This document shows, in pieces, positions 23,793-35,870 of a stretch of DNA of 64,000 nt. How positions within the stretch are numbered: position 1 is the stretch's first letter; every line of letters starts with the position of its first letter. Position numbers and translations under genes: made by a program. The notes beneath the pieces are model-generated. The model was not told where the DNA came from, searched no databases, and saw nothing but the letters and a program-made list of their open reading frames with translations. Origin of the DNA: Isoetes taiwanensis (Eukaryota > Streptophyta > Lycopodiopsida > Isoetales > Isoetaceae); NCBI GenBank assembly GCA_021234155.1, contig JAJEKV010000052.1:4943606-5007605 (forward strand). The letters are read 5' to 3'.

Positions 23793-24893
23793 TTGCTCGG
23801 TTCGGTTTACGCTCCTGCTCCAGTTCTTGCTCCGTTCAGTTCCTGCTCCGGTTCTTGCTCCGTTTCATTTCTGCTCCGGTTCTTGATCGATTCTGTTCCA
23901 GTTGCTCCTGCTCATGTTCATGTTCCTGCTCATGCTTTTGTGGAGGTTTCTTCATGCCCTCAGTTTCGTATCTCGAAGATTTCTCTTCGCGAGTTTGATA
24001 AATCTAGAAGGCAAGATCCAAGTTCAGTGTTTGCAATCCAGGTTCACCCATCGGCTAGCTTGGCATCAGCGAAGTCTGCTCCAATGCTCCCAGATAAATA
24101 TGGTGACTTCTCTGATGTTTTTGACAAAGTCAAGGCCAGCAAACTCCCAGAGCATCGTCCATATGATTGTCCTATTGATTTGCAGCCGGGGACCACGCCG
24201 CCATATGGTCCGATATATGGTCTATCTCCCGCTGAGTTGAAGGTTTTGCGGGATTATATTGAAGAGAATTTAGCCACTGGCTTCATTCGACATTCTCAGT
24301 CCCCTGCTGGAGCGCCTATCTTCTTCGTCAAAAAGAAGGATGGTTCGCTGCGTCTGGTCGTTGATTATCGTGGCCTCAATAAAATCACAGTGCCAAATCG
24401 GTATCCGCTTCCTCTGATCCCAGAGTTGTTGGAACGACTCCAAGGTGCGCACTATTTTACGAAGATTGATCTTCGGGGTGCCTATAATCTTATTCGGATC
24501 CGGGAGGGTGATGAGTGGAAAACAGCCTTTCGTACTCGGTATGGCCATTTTGAGTACACAGTTATGCCGTTTGGACTTACCAATGCTCCGGCAGTATTCC
24601 AGCATATGGCCAATGATGTTTTTCGAGAGTTCTTAGACACTTTTGTTATCATCTATTTGGATGATATCCTTATTTATTCTAAGACTCTCGAAGAACATGC
24701 AAGACATGTTCGACAGGTCCTTCAAAAGCTTCGTGAGCATGGATTATATGCCAAACTTGAGAAGTGCCAGTTCGAACAGGATAATGTGGAGTTCCTTGGC
24801 TATCGCATCACACCACATGGAGTCTCTATGGATCCTGAAAAGGTCAGCACTGTTCTGGAGTGGCAAACACCTTCATCCGTTCGAGATGTTTAG
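23793..24893 (+). pseudogene. Reverse transcriptase domain of the chromovirus
   Basis: A 366-codon open stretch. A variable Ser/Cys/Pro-rich leader precedes the RT. Conserved Ty3/gypsy RT blocks are in order: LPDKYGDFSDVF, LPEHRPYDCPIDL, GFIRHSQSPAGAPIFFVKKK, LRLVVDYRGLNKIT, the catalytic box around IIYLDDILIYSK, and CQFEQDNVEFLGY. The frame ends at TAG 24891-24893 where Gln is expected before [13 protein letters not shown]. Confidence 0.85.
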
Positions 24894-25480
24894 TGTTTTC
24901 TTGGGTTTGCCAATTTCTATCGGCGTTTCATCCGGGATTATTCGGAGATTGCTCTTCCTTTGACATGCCTCACTGTCAAGGACGTGCCATTCGAATGGAC
25001 TGTGGAAGCGGAATCTGCTTTTGTTGCCCTGAAGCATGCTTTCACCACGGCGCCAATTCTTGCTCATGCAGATCCTTTTGCGCCCATATGTTGTTGAAGC
25101 GGATGCTTCGATTTTTAAATGCTTTGTGGGATCCTGTCACGGGAGGGGGGATGACCATGAATTGCATCCAATCGCCTATCATTCACGAAAGTTTCAGTCT
25201 TTGAAATCAACTATCCCATTTATGACAAGGAGTTGTTGGCGATAGTGGATTCTTTTCGAGGAGTGGAGACGTTTCTGGAGGGATCTCCTTATAAGGTCAC
25301 AGTCTACACAGATCACCGAAATCTCGAATATTTTCAGTCTGCTCGAGTGCTCAACCGTCGCCAGGCCCGGTGGCATACTCAAGTATTATCCCGGATTGAC
25401 TTCGTGATCAAGTACCGTCCCGGATCCCTCCAAGGAAAGCGATGCCTTATCTCGACGCTCCTACCTTGAGCCCAAACTAG
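24894..25480 (+). pseudogene. RNase H region of the chromovirus
   Basis: Continues the polymerase: [26 protein letters not shown] (frame change), [16 protein letters not shown], and [12 protein letters not shown] with [15 protein letters not shown], the usual RNase H and connection motifs. At least three frameshifts occur at about 25080, 25140 and 25210. Confidence 0.75.
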
Positions 25481-26700
25481 GTGATCCCGCATATGATCGG
25501 CAATCACGAGTTATTTTAGGGCCCGATCGGTTCCGGCTTATGGCTCTCACTTTGTTCGAGAGAGGCCTCATGATCTGACCTTGTTGGAGTGCATTCGAGC
25601 ATCTCTGCCCTCCGATCCATTGGCTCAAGATGTATTCTTACACATTGGGGCTGCATCATCTTCTTAGCAGATGGGATCAGACTATGATCGTTTTGAGGTT
25701 CGAGATGGACTCTGCTCGTGATGGGCTTCTATATGTGCGGATGGTGCTTCTAGGCTTCGGGTTCTTCGTGCTTGCCATGATTCACCTCTGGCCGGACACT
25801 TTGGAGTAGCCAAGACTCTTGAACTTATTAGTCGAGAGTATTGGTGGCCCAGTCTTCGTCGCTCTGTCGAAGCTTTTATTCGATCTGTGACATCTGGCCG
25901 CCGAGCCAAGGTTCCAAGGCATCTTCCTTATGGCTGCTTCAGCCTTTACCAGTTCAAATTCGGTCCTTGGAAGAGTATTTGATGGATTTTATTGTCGAGC
26001 TTCCATCCTCCCAGGGCCATGGCGCCATCCTTGTTGTTGTTGACCGTTTTTCCAAGATGGCACATTTCATTCCCTTGCGAAGACCTCTATCTCTAGTGAA
26101 GCCCACGGTAGTTCTCTTGCTTCGAGAGGTGGTTCGACTCCATGGCTTACCGGATAACATTATCGCGACCGCGGCCCTCAATTTGTTGCCGCTTTTTGAA
26201 GCGTCTATTGCAACTCTTGCATGTGGAACGTTAAGCTCTCTTCCCGGACATCATCCGAGACCAATGGGCGAGGTGGAGCGCACTAATCAAACCCTTGAGC
26301 GATTTTAGCGATGCTTCATCAATTATCGGCCAGGATGATCAAGGTTGATTGGCTACCGGCGAATTTGCTTATAATAATTACATCCATGCCTCCCACAGTC
26401 GGACTCGTTCTTAATTAATTTCGCATGCATCCCGGTGGTCTTTGATTGCTCCTCGATATGACTCGGTCAATCCCGGTCTCCGAGACGAGGCTCGAGAAGC
26501 TCGCATGCTTGGGAAGATCTTGACACCATCTTCTCGAGGCCCAAGCACGTTATCGTCATCATGCGGTCAACCGCGGAGACCTCCTCATTTTGCGGTTGGT
26601 GATCTTGTTTGGCTCTTGCGTCGGGATTTGCCGCCGGCTTCGCCCTGTAACAAGCTTCGACTCTGCGGCCAGCTTAGGTCCCTATCGGATCATTGAGCGA
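25480..26700 (+). pseudogene. Integrase of the chromovirus
   Basis: The core begins with EEYLMDFIVELP, holding the first catalytic Asp, and continues GAILVVVDRFSKMAHFIP. The conserved Asp block that normally reads SDRG is lost (IIATAALNLLPLF), while the third catalytic region (GEVERTNQTLERF) remains. The zinc-binding N-terminal region (25700-25900) is broken. Integrase from this copy should be inactive. Confidence 0.75.
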
Positions 26701-26739
26701 GTTGGTGATCTTGCTTTAAAATGCGGAGCTTCCGCCATC

Positions 26740-27060
26740 GGTCCGGCTTCACCCGGTGTTTCATGTGTCTTTGTTAGAACCCTATATGGCGAATCCATTT
26801 CCGGATCGAGTACCTCCACCTCCACCACCCACGATCGAGATTGATGATCATGAGGAGTTTGAGGTTCGAGATTACGGACTCAAGTTTCTTCGCCGGCGAT
26901 TGTATTACTTTGTCGATTGGGAAGGTTACTTCGCCAAGTGACGAGAACACGGGAGCTGCCGAGAATCGACTAATGCACGACAAAATGCGCGGAGTTTCAC
27001 CGACGTTACCCGCATAAGCCAAGTCTGAGTACTCCGGCCCCAGCTTCGAGGACTCGTCGC
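26740..27060 (+). pseudogene. Chromodomain at the integrase C-terminus
   Basis: After VSLLEPYMANPFPDR and a proline run, the sequence HEEFEVRD...RRRLYYFVDWEGY matches a chromodomain (aromatic cage and W-x-GY), the mark of chromoviruses. In other elements this domain directs insertion to heterochromatin. A stop after WEGYFAK and a later frame change break the C-terminal helix, which can still be traced to EFHRRYPHKPS. Confidence 0.75.
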
Positions 27061-27066
27061 CATCGT

Positions 27067-27079
27067 AGGAGGGGGATGG
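27067..27079 (+). promoter_or_regulatory. Polypurine tract
   Basis: AGGAGGGGGATGG lies immediately before the TG of the 3' LTR, the normal place for the plus-strand primer. Confidence 0.75.
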
Positions 27080-27598
27080 TGTGACGACCATACGGATATT
27101 CGTATCATACGAACATTATACTTCTATGTACAAAAGATGGTCGTCACACGGATGCAAAAGGGTAGTTGCACAAGACAGGGTTTGAACTCGCAACCTTCTA
27201 GTTGCGAGTCACACATCCTTGCCAAGTGCGCTACCAATATTTGTTGAAGACATTCCTTTACGTCTTCCTCATATGTGGGACTATCTCCAGAAGGTTCTAG
27301 AATGTTCTAGAACCTAAATGCATGCGCGACACTTGGCGCGATCTCATCCATTGGAGTGGCGCGATCGTGACCGTTGGTCTAGATATATAAGGAGGCACCT
27401 CCTTCTTGTCAAACCATTCCGGTTCAACGCCAGTCTTGAGCCTTCTAGGCATCTGTCTCGTGTTCCTGCTTGCCTTCGGGCCATTGTATTCTTGATTCTT
27501 GTTCATATATCAGATTCTTTGCCGATCTTGGCGTATTTCTTTCGTATTTCTTGCGTATTCTCCACGTATTTTCCTTGTTTTCACGTAGGTTCATGACA
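27080..27598 (+). repeat. 3' LTR
   Basis: Begins TGTGACGACC and ends GTTCATGACA, 519 bases, followed by the GGCAT target duplication. Confidence 0.9.
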
Positions 27599-27746
27599 GG
27601 CATCACACTACATCTTGTTCTGTTATACCTTAACGAGTTTTCTTTAATGGCGCCTTGCGCCAAGACACTTTGTGCCTATCCCTTGTCCAATCATACCTTA
27701 TGCCTGGACCTAGTGTAAGTTCGGAAAAGTTGTTAGTACCATTGAT

Positions 27747-28083
27747 TTCTTTTTTCTTTTTTTCTTTTTCCTTTTTCCTTTTTCCTTTTTCCTTTTTCCT
27801 TTTTTCTTTTTCCTTTTTCCTTTTTCATTTTTGATTTTTTCTTTTTGATTTTTTGTTTTTTCTTTTTTGTTTTTTGTTTTTTGTTTTTTGTTTTTTGTTT
27901 TTTGTTTTTTTTTTTTTTCTTTTTTCTTTTTTCTTTTTTCTTTTTTCTTTTTTCTTTTTTCTTTTTTCTTTTTTCTTTTTTCTTTTTTCTTTTTTCTCTT
28001 TTCTCTTTTCTCTTTTCTCTTTTCTCTTTTCTCTTTTCTCTTTTCTCTTTTTTGCTTTTCTCTTTTTTCTTTTCTCTTTTTTC
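27747..28083 (+). repeat. Period-7 polypyrimidine tract
   Basis: Homopyrimidine DNA moving through unit types: CCTTTTT early (period 7), then GTTTTTT, CTTTTTT and finally CTCTTTT, all period 7. It is open in every frame, so long Phe/Leu/Ser or Lys/Glu proteins here are artefacts. Confidence 0.9.
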
Positions 28084-28207
28084 CGCCAAAGCCATATGTA
28101 ATATTCCATCTTTTAGTTGCTTTTTATTTTTGCCCCAATGCTGCCTTTTGTAATGTTCCCAAAGCTTTTGTAATTTCTCCATCTACAACTATAACCAGTC
28201 ATCCATG

Positions 28208-28391
28208 TCTTCTTTTTCTTTTCTTTTTTTCTTTTTTCTTTTTTCTTTTTTCTTTTTTCTTTTTTCTTTTTTCTTTTTTCTTTTTTCTTTTTTTTTTCTT
28301 TTTTCTTTTCTCTTTTCTCTTTTCTCTTTTCTCTTTTCTCTTTTCTCTTTTCTCTTTTCTCTTTTCTCTTTTCTCTTTTTTTTTTTTTCTT
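28208..28391 (+). repeat. Second polypyrimidine tract
   Basis: The same (CTTTTTT)n to (CTCTTTT)n transition as the previous tract, 125 bp downstream and ending in a T-run. The similar order of unit types suggests a shared origin. Confidence 0.9.
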
Positions 28392-28439
28392 CTTCAAGCT
28401 CTTTTTTCTAGCCTTCCACGTAACACCTTTCATCAAAAA

Positions 28440-29400
28440 TTTTTTAATTTACCATTAGATCCTCTTTTTCCAGATCTAGGGTCATTAAAATTAGATAAGC
28501 CAAACCCCACGGATTTTTGCCGAGCGTGCATCCACGTTTCCTTAGTCTTCTTGATTTAATTTTCTTCAAGCTCTTTTGATTTTCGGATTTTCAATTTTAT
28601 TTATTTAGATTCTTCCGATGCCATTACCATTACCACAAATCCATAATTTTTGCGAGCCCATCAATTCCATTGCTCACAATAAGGATCATCTCCTTTAATT
28701 CCATGCCCATTACTCACTCCATAATTTGCGAAAAATTCCATTGCTCACAAGCCATCTCCTAAATAGCATATAGCAAATGGAAGAAAGAAACAAGTGCAAG
28801 CCATGTTTGAATGGAGCTGCATTGAGCAGGTGCTACGTGTGTGAAAATTCTCAACATAATTTACAGATCAAATGGGTCGGGCTCCACGGGCATCGGTGGT
28901 CGAGAAAATGGGAGGAATTTCTCGAATCGTCTTGCGGTTTTGTTGCGGTTCCACTCGTGACTTTTGCATCGCCTAGGCGACCTTTTTGCTCGGCTCCATT
29001 ATCCCAAAAAAAAATTGTCTTCTTACGACAATTTGGCATGTCGTTGTTGGGCCTATGTGTTGTAAATGATGAGAAAAAGCTGGAAATCCCAAACTAGGCT
29101 TCAAAATAGCAGATTGGAGCTGGTTTTTTTAGCCCTTTTTCACAACCATAGTTTAACAAGAAGCTCCGGTCGTGGCTTCTTGTAATCCACTGCTTCAAAT
29201 ATCACAAGGCATCATGGCAGGTCGTTAAATCTTCATACAGAACAGAGGACAAAAATGACTCTAAGACATCTGGGAGTACTGCATCTGGGAGTATGTGATT
29301 GTAATTATACTATTTTGTCTCACAGCAGGACCCTGTCTAGAGCTTGGAGTTGCTTCTCAGGTACATAACTAAGCTTTTTGAAATGTGAGGGTGCAACATA
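28440..29400. other. Intergenic, no gene supported
   Basis: One 106-codon open stretch at 28777-29097 has Cys pairs near its start (CKPCLNG, CYVCE) but no recognised fold. Nothing else is supported. Confidence 0.4.
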
Positions 29401-29429
29401 ATCTAGGGCTTACAACCTTTTTTCTGTCA

Positions 29430-32160
29430 ACAGTTGTCAAAGCTCCCTCCTTGACAAGCTCCCTCCTGAAGTGGTGCGTTACTTTAATCCAGAGTCTACA
29501 AATCCATCAGAATTGGACCTTCTTATACCTTACGTGGAATCTGTTTTACCACTTGCGGTGTAGACAGCAGAAACATTAATGATTAAAGCTTCTCTAGCTT
29601 TAAAACCATGGCGCAGTTGGATCTTAGCGACATTGGCAGCAATGCCAGACTCAATGCAGAACCTCGTTCAAACAATCTTGCCAGAACAATGTGCTTGTCT
29701 GAGGCAAAAGATTGGTCAAAATTGGAGACTCCAGAAGTCAATTTATACTGCATAATGATTAATGTCCTTTTGAAGTTAAATGGAGAGCAGGAAGCTTAGA
29801 GGCTTTTCGCAGAAATGTTTAAAAAGGGGCTTGAAGCTGGTCTTACATTATTTTGTTCAACAAATATCACAATAGTAAACCAAAGTTCCTGGGCAGATTC
29901 TATGATTCAGGGTATGATGAAACTTTCTCGCATTTACTTACGAATATGAATTTATTTTGTTTGTGTCTTATTTTTTGTTGTAAATTGAATTTTATTTAAC
30001 AGGGCTATTCCATGATGGGAGGCAGATCATGACATACCTCTTGCTAGATGCGTGATTGTTGGTAAGCTCAAGGAAAGGAATTTACTGTTTATTTCCTTGA
30101 TCGCATTTGTAAGATATGAAACATGTTTTGTAACTTTGAAAGTTTAGAAGACATATTATGTGAGGCCCAAAACTTGCTGCTTCCATCAAGAACAAAAGAG
30201 AGATTGTTGAAAACCAATCTTCCACAGATCAAGCTAACCAATCCTCCATCTCACATGGTTTATTGGCTTCAAAGATAGAAGATTGCCAAGACCTCAGTTA
30301 TCTTTTGCAGATCCCAGGCCATACTTGGCTGCTTCCACAAGAAGTACATTTGGCAAGAAAAGGCTGGGAGAACCAACATTGACATCCCATCTCTATCAAG
30401 TTCCCTAATTACAGATGTTGAAGCTCCTTGCAAAAGTGACTGCTTTTTGGTCTGTTTCTTGTGCTCCATGTTGCATTAGACAGATCTATGCAAGTTTAGG
30501 GGACCTAACATTTCTGGCCTTCATGGCGCTTTACATGGCATAGAGATTTGATATGCCAAAGCACCATTGGCATTCTAGAAACATGTGCCAACGGTGATAT
30601 GCCATGCTGGTAATTTGCAGTCCTCTCTTGCTATAGTGCTTATGTGTTTTTATATCCTAGGTTGGATTTTCAGTGCAGTAATATTCATTTAAACAGGGTT
30701 ATTTCGGTTGATTTTCATTGCCAGTTATGCCTCAAAAGTTCAGATGCACAGTTTACTTTTCTAGAATCAAAACCGCCCAACTGATCCCTGTTGTTTTTTC
30801 AAGCCGCTCCTTGTTGTGGTAAAAATATGACTCTCAATTCCCTTCTTAACACCTTTTACTGTGTATCTTGTGTGGCAGAATCTCCTAAAGACGCAAGGGC
30901 TTAATGAGTAAAATGCCTAGGTTAGATTATCAGAAGACAAAGGGCCTTATGCCTTTGCACAATCCAAGGATTCGCTATTAGCAAGTTGACCACAATCCAA
31001 GATCCTTAATGGCTCCTACACCATCCAATAATTGATTGTTGTAGTAGAGACACATATAAGTTCCCCTTTTACAGCTTATGAGAACAGTATAAGAGGTGAA
31101 ACAACTCCTCACAGCATGAAGCAGCTACCACTAACAAAACGTAGGAAATGCCTGATGTCCATGCACAACAGTAATATGTTCCCGAATCAGCCTATGAAGG
31201 ACAAGGTTACCATGCAGCTTGAAGACTTATCTTATCGGAATCTAAATGTTGGGTCTATACACAAGGAATGGGCACTTGCGTTGACTACAACTGAATGATT
31301 TGAGAAAATATGGCTGTAACTTATGCATGTTATAGATAAGAGCCAACATGTTACTCTCCACAATTACGTCATAAAACAGTAGACAGATAAGAGCCAACAT
31401 GTTAATTTCCACAATTACATCATAAAACACCTGGCTTTATGACAGTCTTCTATATTTTGCCTGTGCTTCTAAGCTTCAGGATAGTGATACAGTCGTGAAT
31501 AGAGCGCCCATTGAAGCAACATATTCATATAAAGGAGTACCATGCATTGCCATATATTTGAAATGTGGAGCCATTGAAGACGCCATGTTTGTTTCACCAA
31601 TTTGTTGTATCATCCATGTTAGTTTAGCTTTTATCTCTTAGCATAATCAGTGCTTTTCTATCATAGTTCCATTAAGTTAGTAATACAGTTATGGCTTTTC
31701 CATCAATGCAGAATCTACCATTCATATTATGAAGAAACCAGGTGTTTTTCATGATGGTTATAAGAACCCCGGTTATGAATGCTGTGATATTTCACAGGTA
31801 TGTTCATGCTGGTAATTTTGCATTTGCATTTGGATGTCATTACATTATGAGAAAGTCTAGCCAGTAGCATATGGAGGTCTGTGGGCTTCAACTTCCAGTA
31901 TTTCTTGCCCTTCACAAAGTTCAAACCACTATTTTAATGTGCTTTCCAAGAGCAGTCAAGATTGTGTTCATAGTTGGATGAATTTCAGTTTAGCTGATAA
32001 TGGTTAGAATTGCTCATGGTTACCTATTAATTTGAAAATGCAGAACTCTGTTAGAGCAACAATGCACCAAGAAAACGTTTTCTGTCAAAAGGTTTGCGAG
32101 CAAAACCATTGCAGAAAATCCTGCATTGACAATCTGCCACCAAAAGATAGGTACATTAGC
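29430..32160 (+). pseudogene. Fragments of an unrecognised multi-exon gene
   Basis: Several plus-strand stretches have exon-like borders: 29425 onward (after CAACAG; encodes LPPEVVRYFNPES and a helical continuation), 31032-31298, 31712-31797 (acceptor ATGCAG, donor CAG|GTATGT; encodes KKPGVFHDGYKNPGY) and 32044-32151 (acceptor TGCAG, donor AG|GTACAT; Cys-rich). Stops interrupt the first blocks. I cannot name the family or prove the pieces belong together. Confidence 0.25.
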
Positions 32161-32169
32161 CATTTACAC

Positions 32170-33040
32170 ATTTGAGCTAGTAGAAATCACCTCATCCCAT
32201 CCAAATTGCTGAATAATTTCACAAATTAATTTAAATAACCTCTGATGTTATAACCTTCTGACAGAGAAAGAGCCTCAAATATTTATAGTATAAAATCCAA
32301 CTCTACATCCCTGCATTCACTCGAATCAAGAAAGTTATGTAAAGAACTACAGTACCATTATCGTGGCTACATTTAGATCTTTAGTATAAACAAGGTATGG
32401 GGCACAGCAAACAAAAATTCATGAACAGCTAACTTGTATCATCCAGGATTTAACATTAAAACAACAATGAAATGACAGCTCTTAGAATCTAGGGATTCAA
32501 AAACCTGAGTACGTGAACGTATTTTCAATCTTATTAAGCTAGTCATATGTACCACTTTCACCCAAGAAATGAAGCATTCAAACAGGAATAGAGTTTGTCT
32601 ATAGCCCATGTTAGTTTCATTAAGGGAGGTCATACTAAATAAAGTCAAACACTATGTTCAGAATTTCAGAGATTAAAGCTGTTTACAGGCTTATTGTCAT
32701 CTTAAAGCAAATTCTTGAGCACAAGCTGCCTTTCCTTAGAGTTGTTGGCACATTAGGCATGCATATCGACTAATGTGACATTTATTTTGTATCTATTTAT
32801 TTACAATTGTGATTTTGATAAAGAGTTGAAACTTTGCTCATATTGACTTATCTTTGATGCAAAAGGATTCGAGCTGAAGCTATGGTTTACAATATGAATG
32901 TAGGACAAACAACAAACTTATCAACTAGGTACAAACAACACAAAATCAGAATCAAATCTCAAAATGGCAGCAGACATCAACAAGCACAAATTGTAGGAAA
33001 AGAAGCTTCCACATCAATCTCTTAGAAGCCCAAAGCAAGA
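32170..33040. other. Intergenic, nothing supported
   Basis: AT-rich sequence without recognisable coding, RNA or repeat structure. Confidence 0.4.
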
Positions 33041-33049
33041 AAAAGACAA

Positions 33050-33345
33050 ACGAAATCCAAAGACATTATATAAACCTTTACAACACAACAAAAAATGACT
33101 ACAACAATCTTATATATTGCCCTTCCAAAACTAAGAAATATTGAACGAAGGGGCATCGTCTAAACTGTCCAAACAACATATGCTATTTTAATCATAGACA
33201 ATAAACTTTAATATAATTTTGCGCTGATACAAAAATAATTCAATCGTCTTTTACTATCCAATTACCTTGCCCTAATTTTCCTGCGCCTTTATTTTTTATG
33301 GCCTCTGGCGTGCCTTTTTGCTAGTTCTTTTTTAGCACGCCAGCC
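33050..33345. repeat. Dispersed repeat, copy 1
   Basis: Matches 37690-38005 over its length with scattered differences. Shared landmarks include CATATGCTATTT / GATATGCTATTT, then TATCCAATTACCTTGCCC, and CTCTGGCGTGCCTTTTTGCT. This copy continues into unique sequence (AGCACGCCAGCC...), whereas copy 2 runs into a polypyrimidine tract. Confidence 0.8.
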
Positions 33346-34173
33346 TAACCAAGCGTGCAACCCTCCTTGCAATTTTAGGCTATCCACGTAGCACCTCCAC
33401 CTCAACAAAAGATGATGTGGCAATGGTTTTGACCATTGGATCTAATATTTCTAGCATCGACGGCCTCCAAAATTAGAAAAGGGCAAAAAATAACAGCCTT
33501 CGTTCTTCTTTCCCTTTCGTTTCTCTTCCCTCAAGCCTTTTCATTGTAGTCCCTTCGGTTAAGCTAACTCGTTGTTTTTTGGCTGTGTTATCTGCCGGGA
33601 ATCAGTCTACAAAGTTCTATACTTTGCCCAAACCCAGATTAGGGGCTTGTTATCTTGCATGCTTGGCCATAAAGGCGACTTCGTCTTGCGTGATAATCGA
33701 TTGTTGTCTTATGTTGGAGATTTCGACGACATCATCCAGCAGCTGAGAACCAAAGAAGTTTTTTTTTTCTTTCCTTCAAAAGATCTCATTGTTTACCACA
33801 AAATCGCCTGCAGTCGGCCAATATGAAAAGGGGAAGCCCTTTTATATTGAGATATAAGCATTGCCTGAGCTGTCTGTGTAGCAAAATCAAGAAATCAAAC
33901 TTGACCTGCCTGTGGTGCTACCCTTCCCTCTGAATCCAGCTGTCCAGGATCAATAGGTATTGTCTGAATCAGTCTCTATGATTTCAACTGCAATAATCCC
34001 AATAGGGATTCTTCCTAGTCTTGTTATCGAACACTTCAAATTTATGGCAACAACAGGAACTTGGTTTTTAAATGGCCATAATTCGCTGCAACCTTCAGAC
34101 GTGCTTTCCAGGCAACACAAGCTAGAGTGCAATTATGGATGTGCTGAGTCAAGGCGCAGAAGAAGAACCTGTA

Positions 34174-34361
34174 TGGCTTTGGAAATGGATGTGAACAGGC
34201 TAGAGCAAGGAAGACAAGTGAGTTGTTCTGTTTATGCTAATTTGTTGACTCAGTGCAGCAAATTAAATGCTTTGTTTTTAGGCAAAAGAATTCTTGCCCA
34301 CTTGAAATCTAGACCTCACGTGAACAATGTCCTTTTAAAAAATCTTGTTGTTCAAATGTAA
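34174..34361 (+). pseudogene. PPR protein, N-terminal fragment
   Basis: From MALEMDVNRLEQGR the frame reads like the first PPR of a plant PLS-class protein: YANLLTQCSKLNALFLGKRI, AHLKSRP, then NVLLKNLVVQM, where a next repeat should follow. Instead a TAA occurs and the sequence turns into the reverse complement of a PPR C-terminal region. Family members act in organelle RNA editing or processing; this fragment cannot. Confidence 0.65.
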
Positions 34362-34368
34362 AGCAGTT

Positions 34369-34830
34369 GTGGGGCTTTCCCCTTTTGGTGTATGAAGAAG
34401 TCCAAAGGCTACGGTTAATTTCTCAGCATGCCCACATAAGGCCATTTCTTTTTCATCAGCAGAAGCAGATCCTAATACAAGCTCAATATTTGGCACATAT
34501 CCTTCACTTTTCAAGCGCAAACTAAGGATTTGCAGCATTGCTGAGATTTCCCAGCTTTTTTCACTGCCCACACTAAACAGGTGGACATTCCTGTTCCTCT
34601 ATCACAGCTTTTGCAGGACTTTTCTTTGCTCCTGCATTCTTTCTGAGTTCCTCGATTCTATTTGCATGATCCAACATTCCTGTAGCTGCATATAAGTTTG
34701 CCATAAGCACATAAGGAATAGCACCTTCTAAATCTAATTGGATTAAATGCTGAAAGCATTTCAAACCAAGCTCAACTTCCCCATAAGTCCTGCAGGCGTT
34801 GAGCAAGGATGTCCACGTTCCCTTAGGTAG
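34369..34830 (-). pseudogene. PPR protein, E/E+ and start of DYW region
   Basis: On the minus strand: WTSLLNACRTYGEVELG and YVLMANLYAATGMLDHANRI (E motif), a single frameshift near 34585, then VHLFSVGSEKSWEI and LKSEGYVPN, EKEMALCGHAEKLTVAFGLL (E+ and the beginning of the DYW deaminase with its H-x-E). The catalytic cysteines downstream are missing because the sequence ends at the junction with the opposite-strand N-terminal fragment. Confidence 0.75.
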
Positions 34831-34980
34831 AAATGATCAAAGTCACGGTTGGCATCATCATGTGGCTTGTTCCAGACTTGCCTCTCAGCGTATGTCATCG
34901 GCTGAAACAGTCTTTAGTCACCTTCATCCAGAAGGATGTACAGAGGTGAGGGTTATTCTATGTTTGAAGGACTGTCTATA

Positions 34981-35860
34981 GGACATTTTAGAGAAATAAA
35001 GTTGAAAAATTGTAGAGTATACTGTATTTCACTAGTGTAAGTCGGAATACGTTTCCAAAAGTTTCATGAAGTCTTTGTATGCATGCCATTAGACTTGGTG
35101 GATCACGAAGTTGGTAGGCCAGCGTTATTTAAGACAATGGTTTTCTTACAATTTGCTCTATGCTACTACTGAATAATCAAAATTGATTCCAATGTTAATT
35201 ATGTTCATAGAGGTTGATTTCTAGTTGGAGTCTGTCAAGCCCACAGGCACTATGACCATCCTCAAGCTATCCACAAGTATTCCTTTTTAGCAAAACATTG
35301 TGCTAATTTGTTTGTAGAGATGGATAATGGTGCAGAAATAGTTAGCAGGCTGGTATGGCTATGATCTTGTTCTTTAAGCATCTCAGTGCTGGTGGTGCAG
35401 AAATTCTCTGAGACATGTCATGACAGCTGCCAATATTTTAGTGCTTCCTTTTTCTGTATCTCTTATTGGGTTACACAATGCATAAAATTGCGAAGGACCA
35501 TTTGCATTATCTTATCGAGTTGCATATCACTATAGGTTGATCCGTTCCATTTTAGGGCTCTATTTGGTTGCCTTCTATATTGTAGGTGGAGATCAAATTA
35601 TTAAATCTAGTCTTGGATGCCAGAGCTGAGTTAGCAAAACGAAATTCCATAGCACCGTATGCTATGGTTTTTCCTATAGTGCAAAGATGCATCCCATCTT
35701 CTTGAGGTATACTTATTTGCCTGCTGTTACAAATATGCAATTTGTAATGAAAAGACATTACAGAGGCTTGCCAAACTTAGGCCATCAACACTAGCATGCC
35801 TGAGGAACATTAACATTTCAGTCTTCTAGTCTTCACTGCAGTAAAAGTGGTCCTTATTTT
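34981..35860. other. Intergenic, no gene supported
   Basis: No recognisable exon apart from a pyrimidine-rich acceptor region just before 35871. Confidence 0.4.
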
Positions 35861-35870
35861 TATTGTTGCA

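Larger units (their letters stand above)
21641..27598 (+). mobile_element. Ty3/gypsy chromovirus, complete but degenerate
   Basis: A 5,958-bp element with two LTRs, gag, protease, reverse transcriptase, RNase H, integrase and a C-terminal chromodomain in the Ty3/gypsy order. It is flanked by a perfect 5-bp target duplication GGCAT (21636-21640 and 27599-27603). A purine-rich polypurine tract (27067-27079) precedes the 3' LTR. Many frames are broken: for example a TAG at 24891 where the family has Gln after SSVRDV, frameshifts in RNase H and integrase, and a damaged gag zinc knuckle. I do not see a standard initiator-Met primer site after the 5' LTR; the sequence there is GTTTGAACCGGAATCCC. 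Confidence 0.9.

Noticed and set aside
27747-28559. Long open frames rich in Phe/Leu or Lys/Glu on both strands
   Set aside because: They are produced by period-7 polypyrimidine repeats, open in all frames; no start context or motif.
34838-34981. Plus-strand stretch resembling a PPR repeat (SSAETVFSHLHPEGC)
   Set aside because: Too short, and it overlaps the upstream continuation of the minus-strand PPR fragment; could be coincidence.
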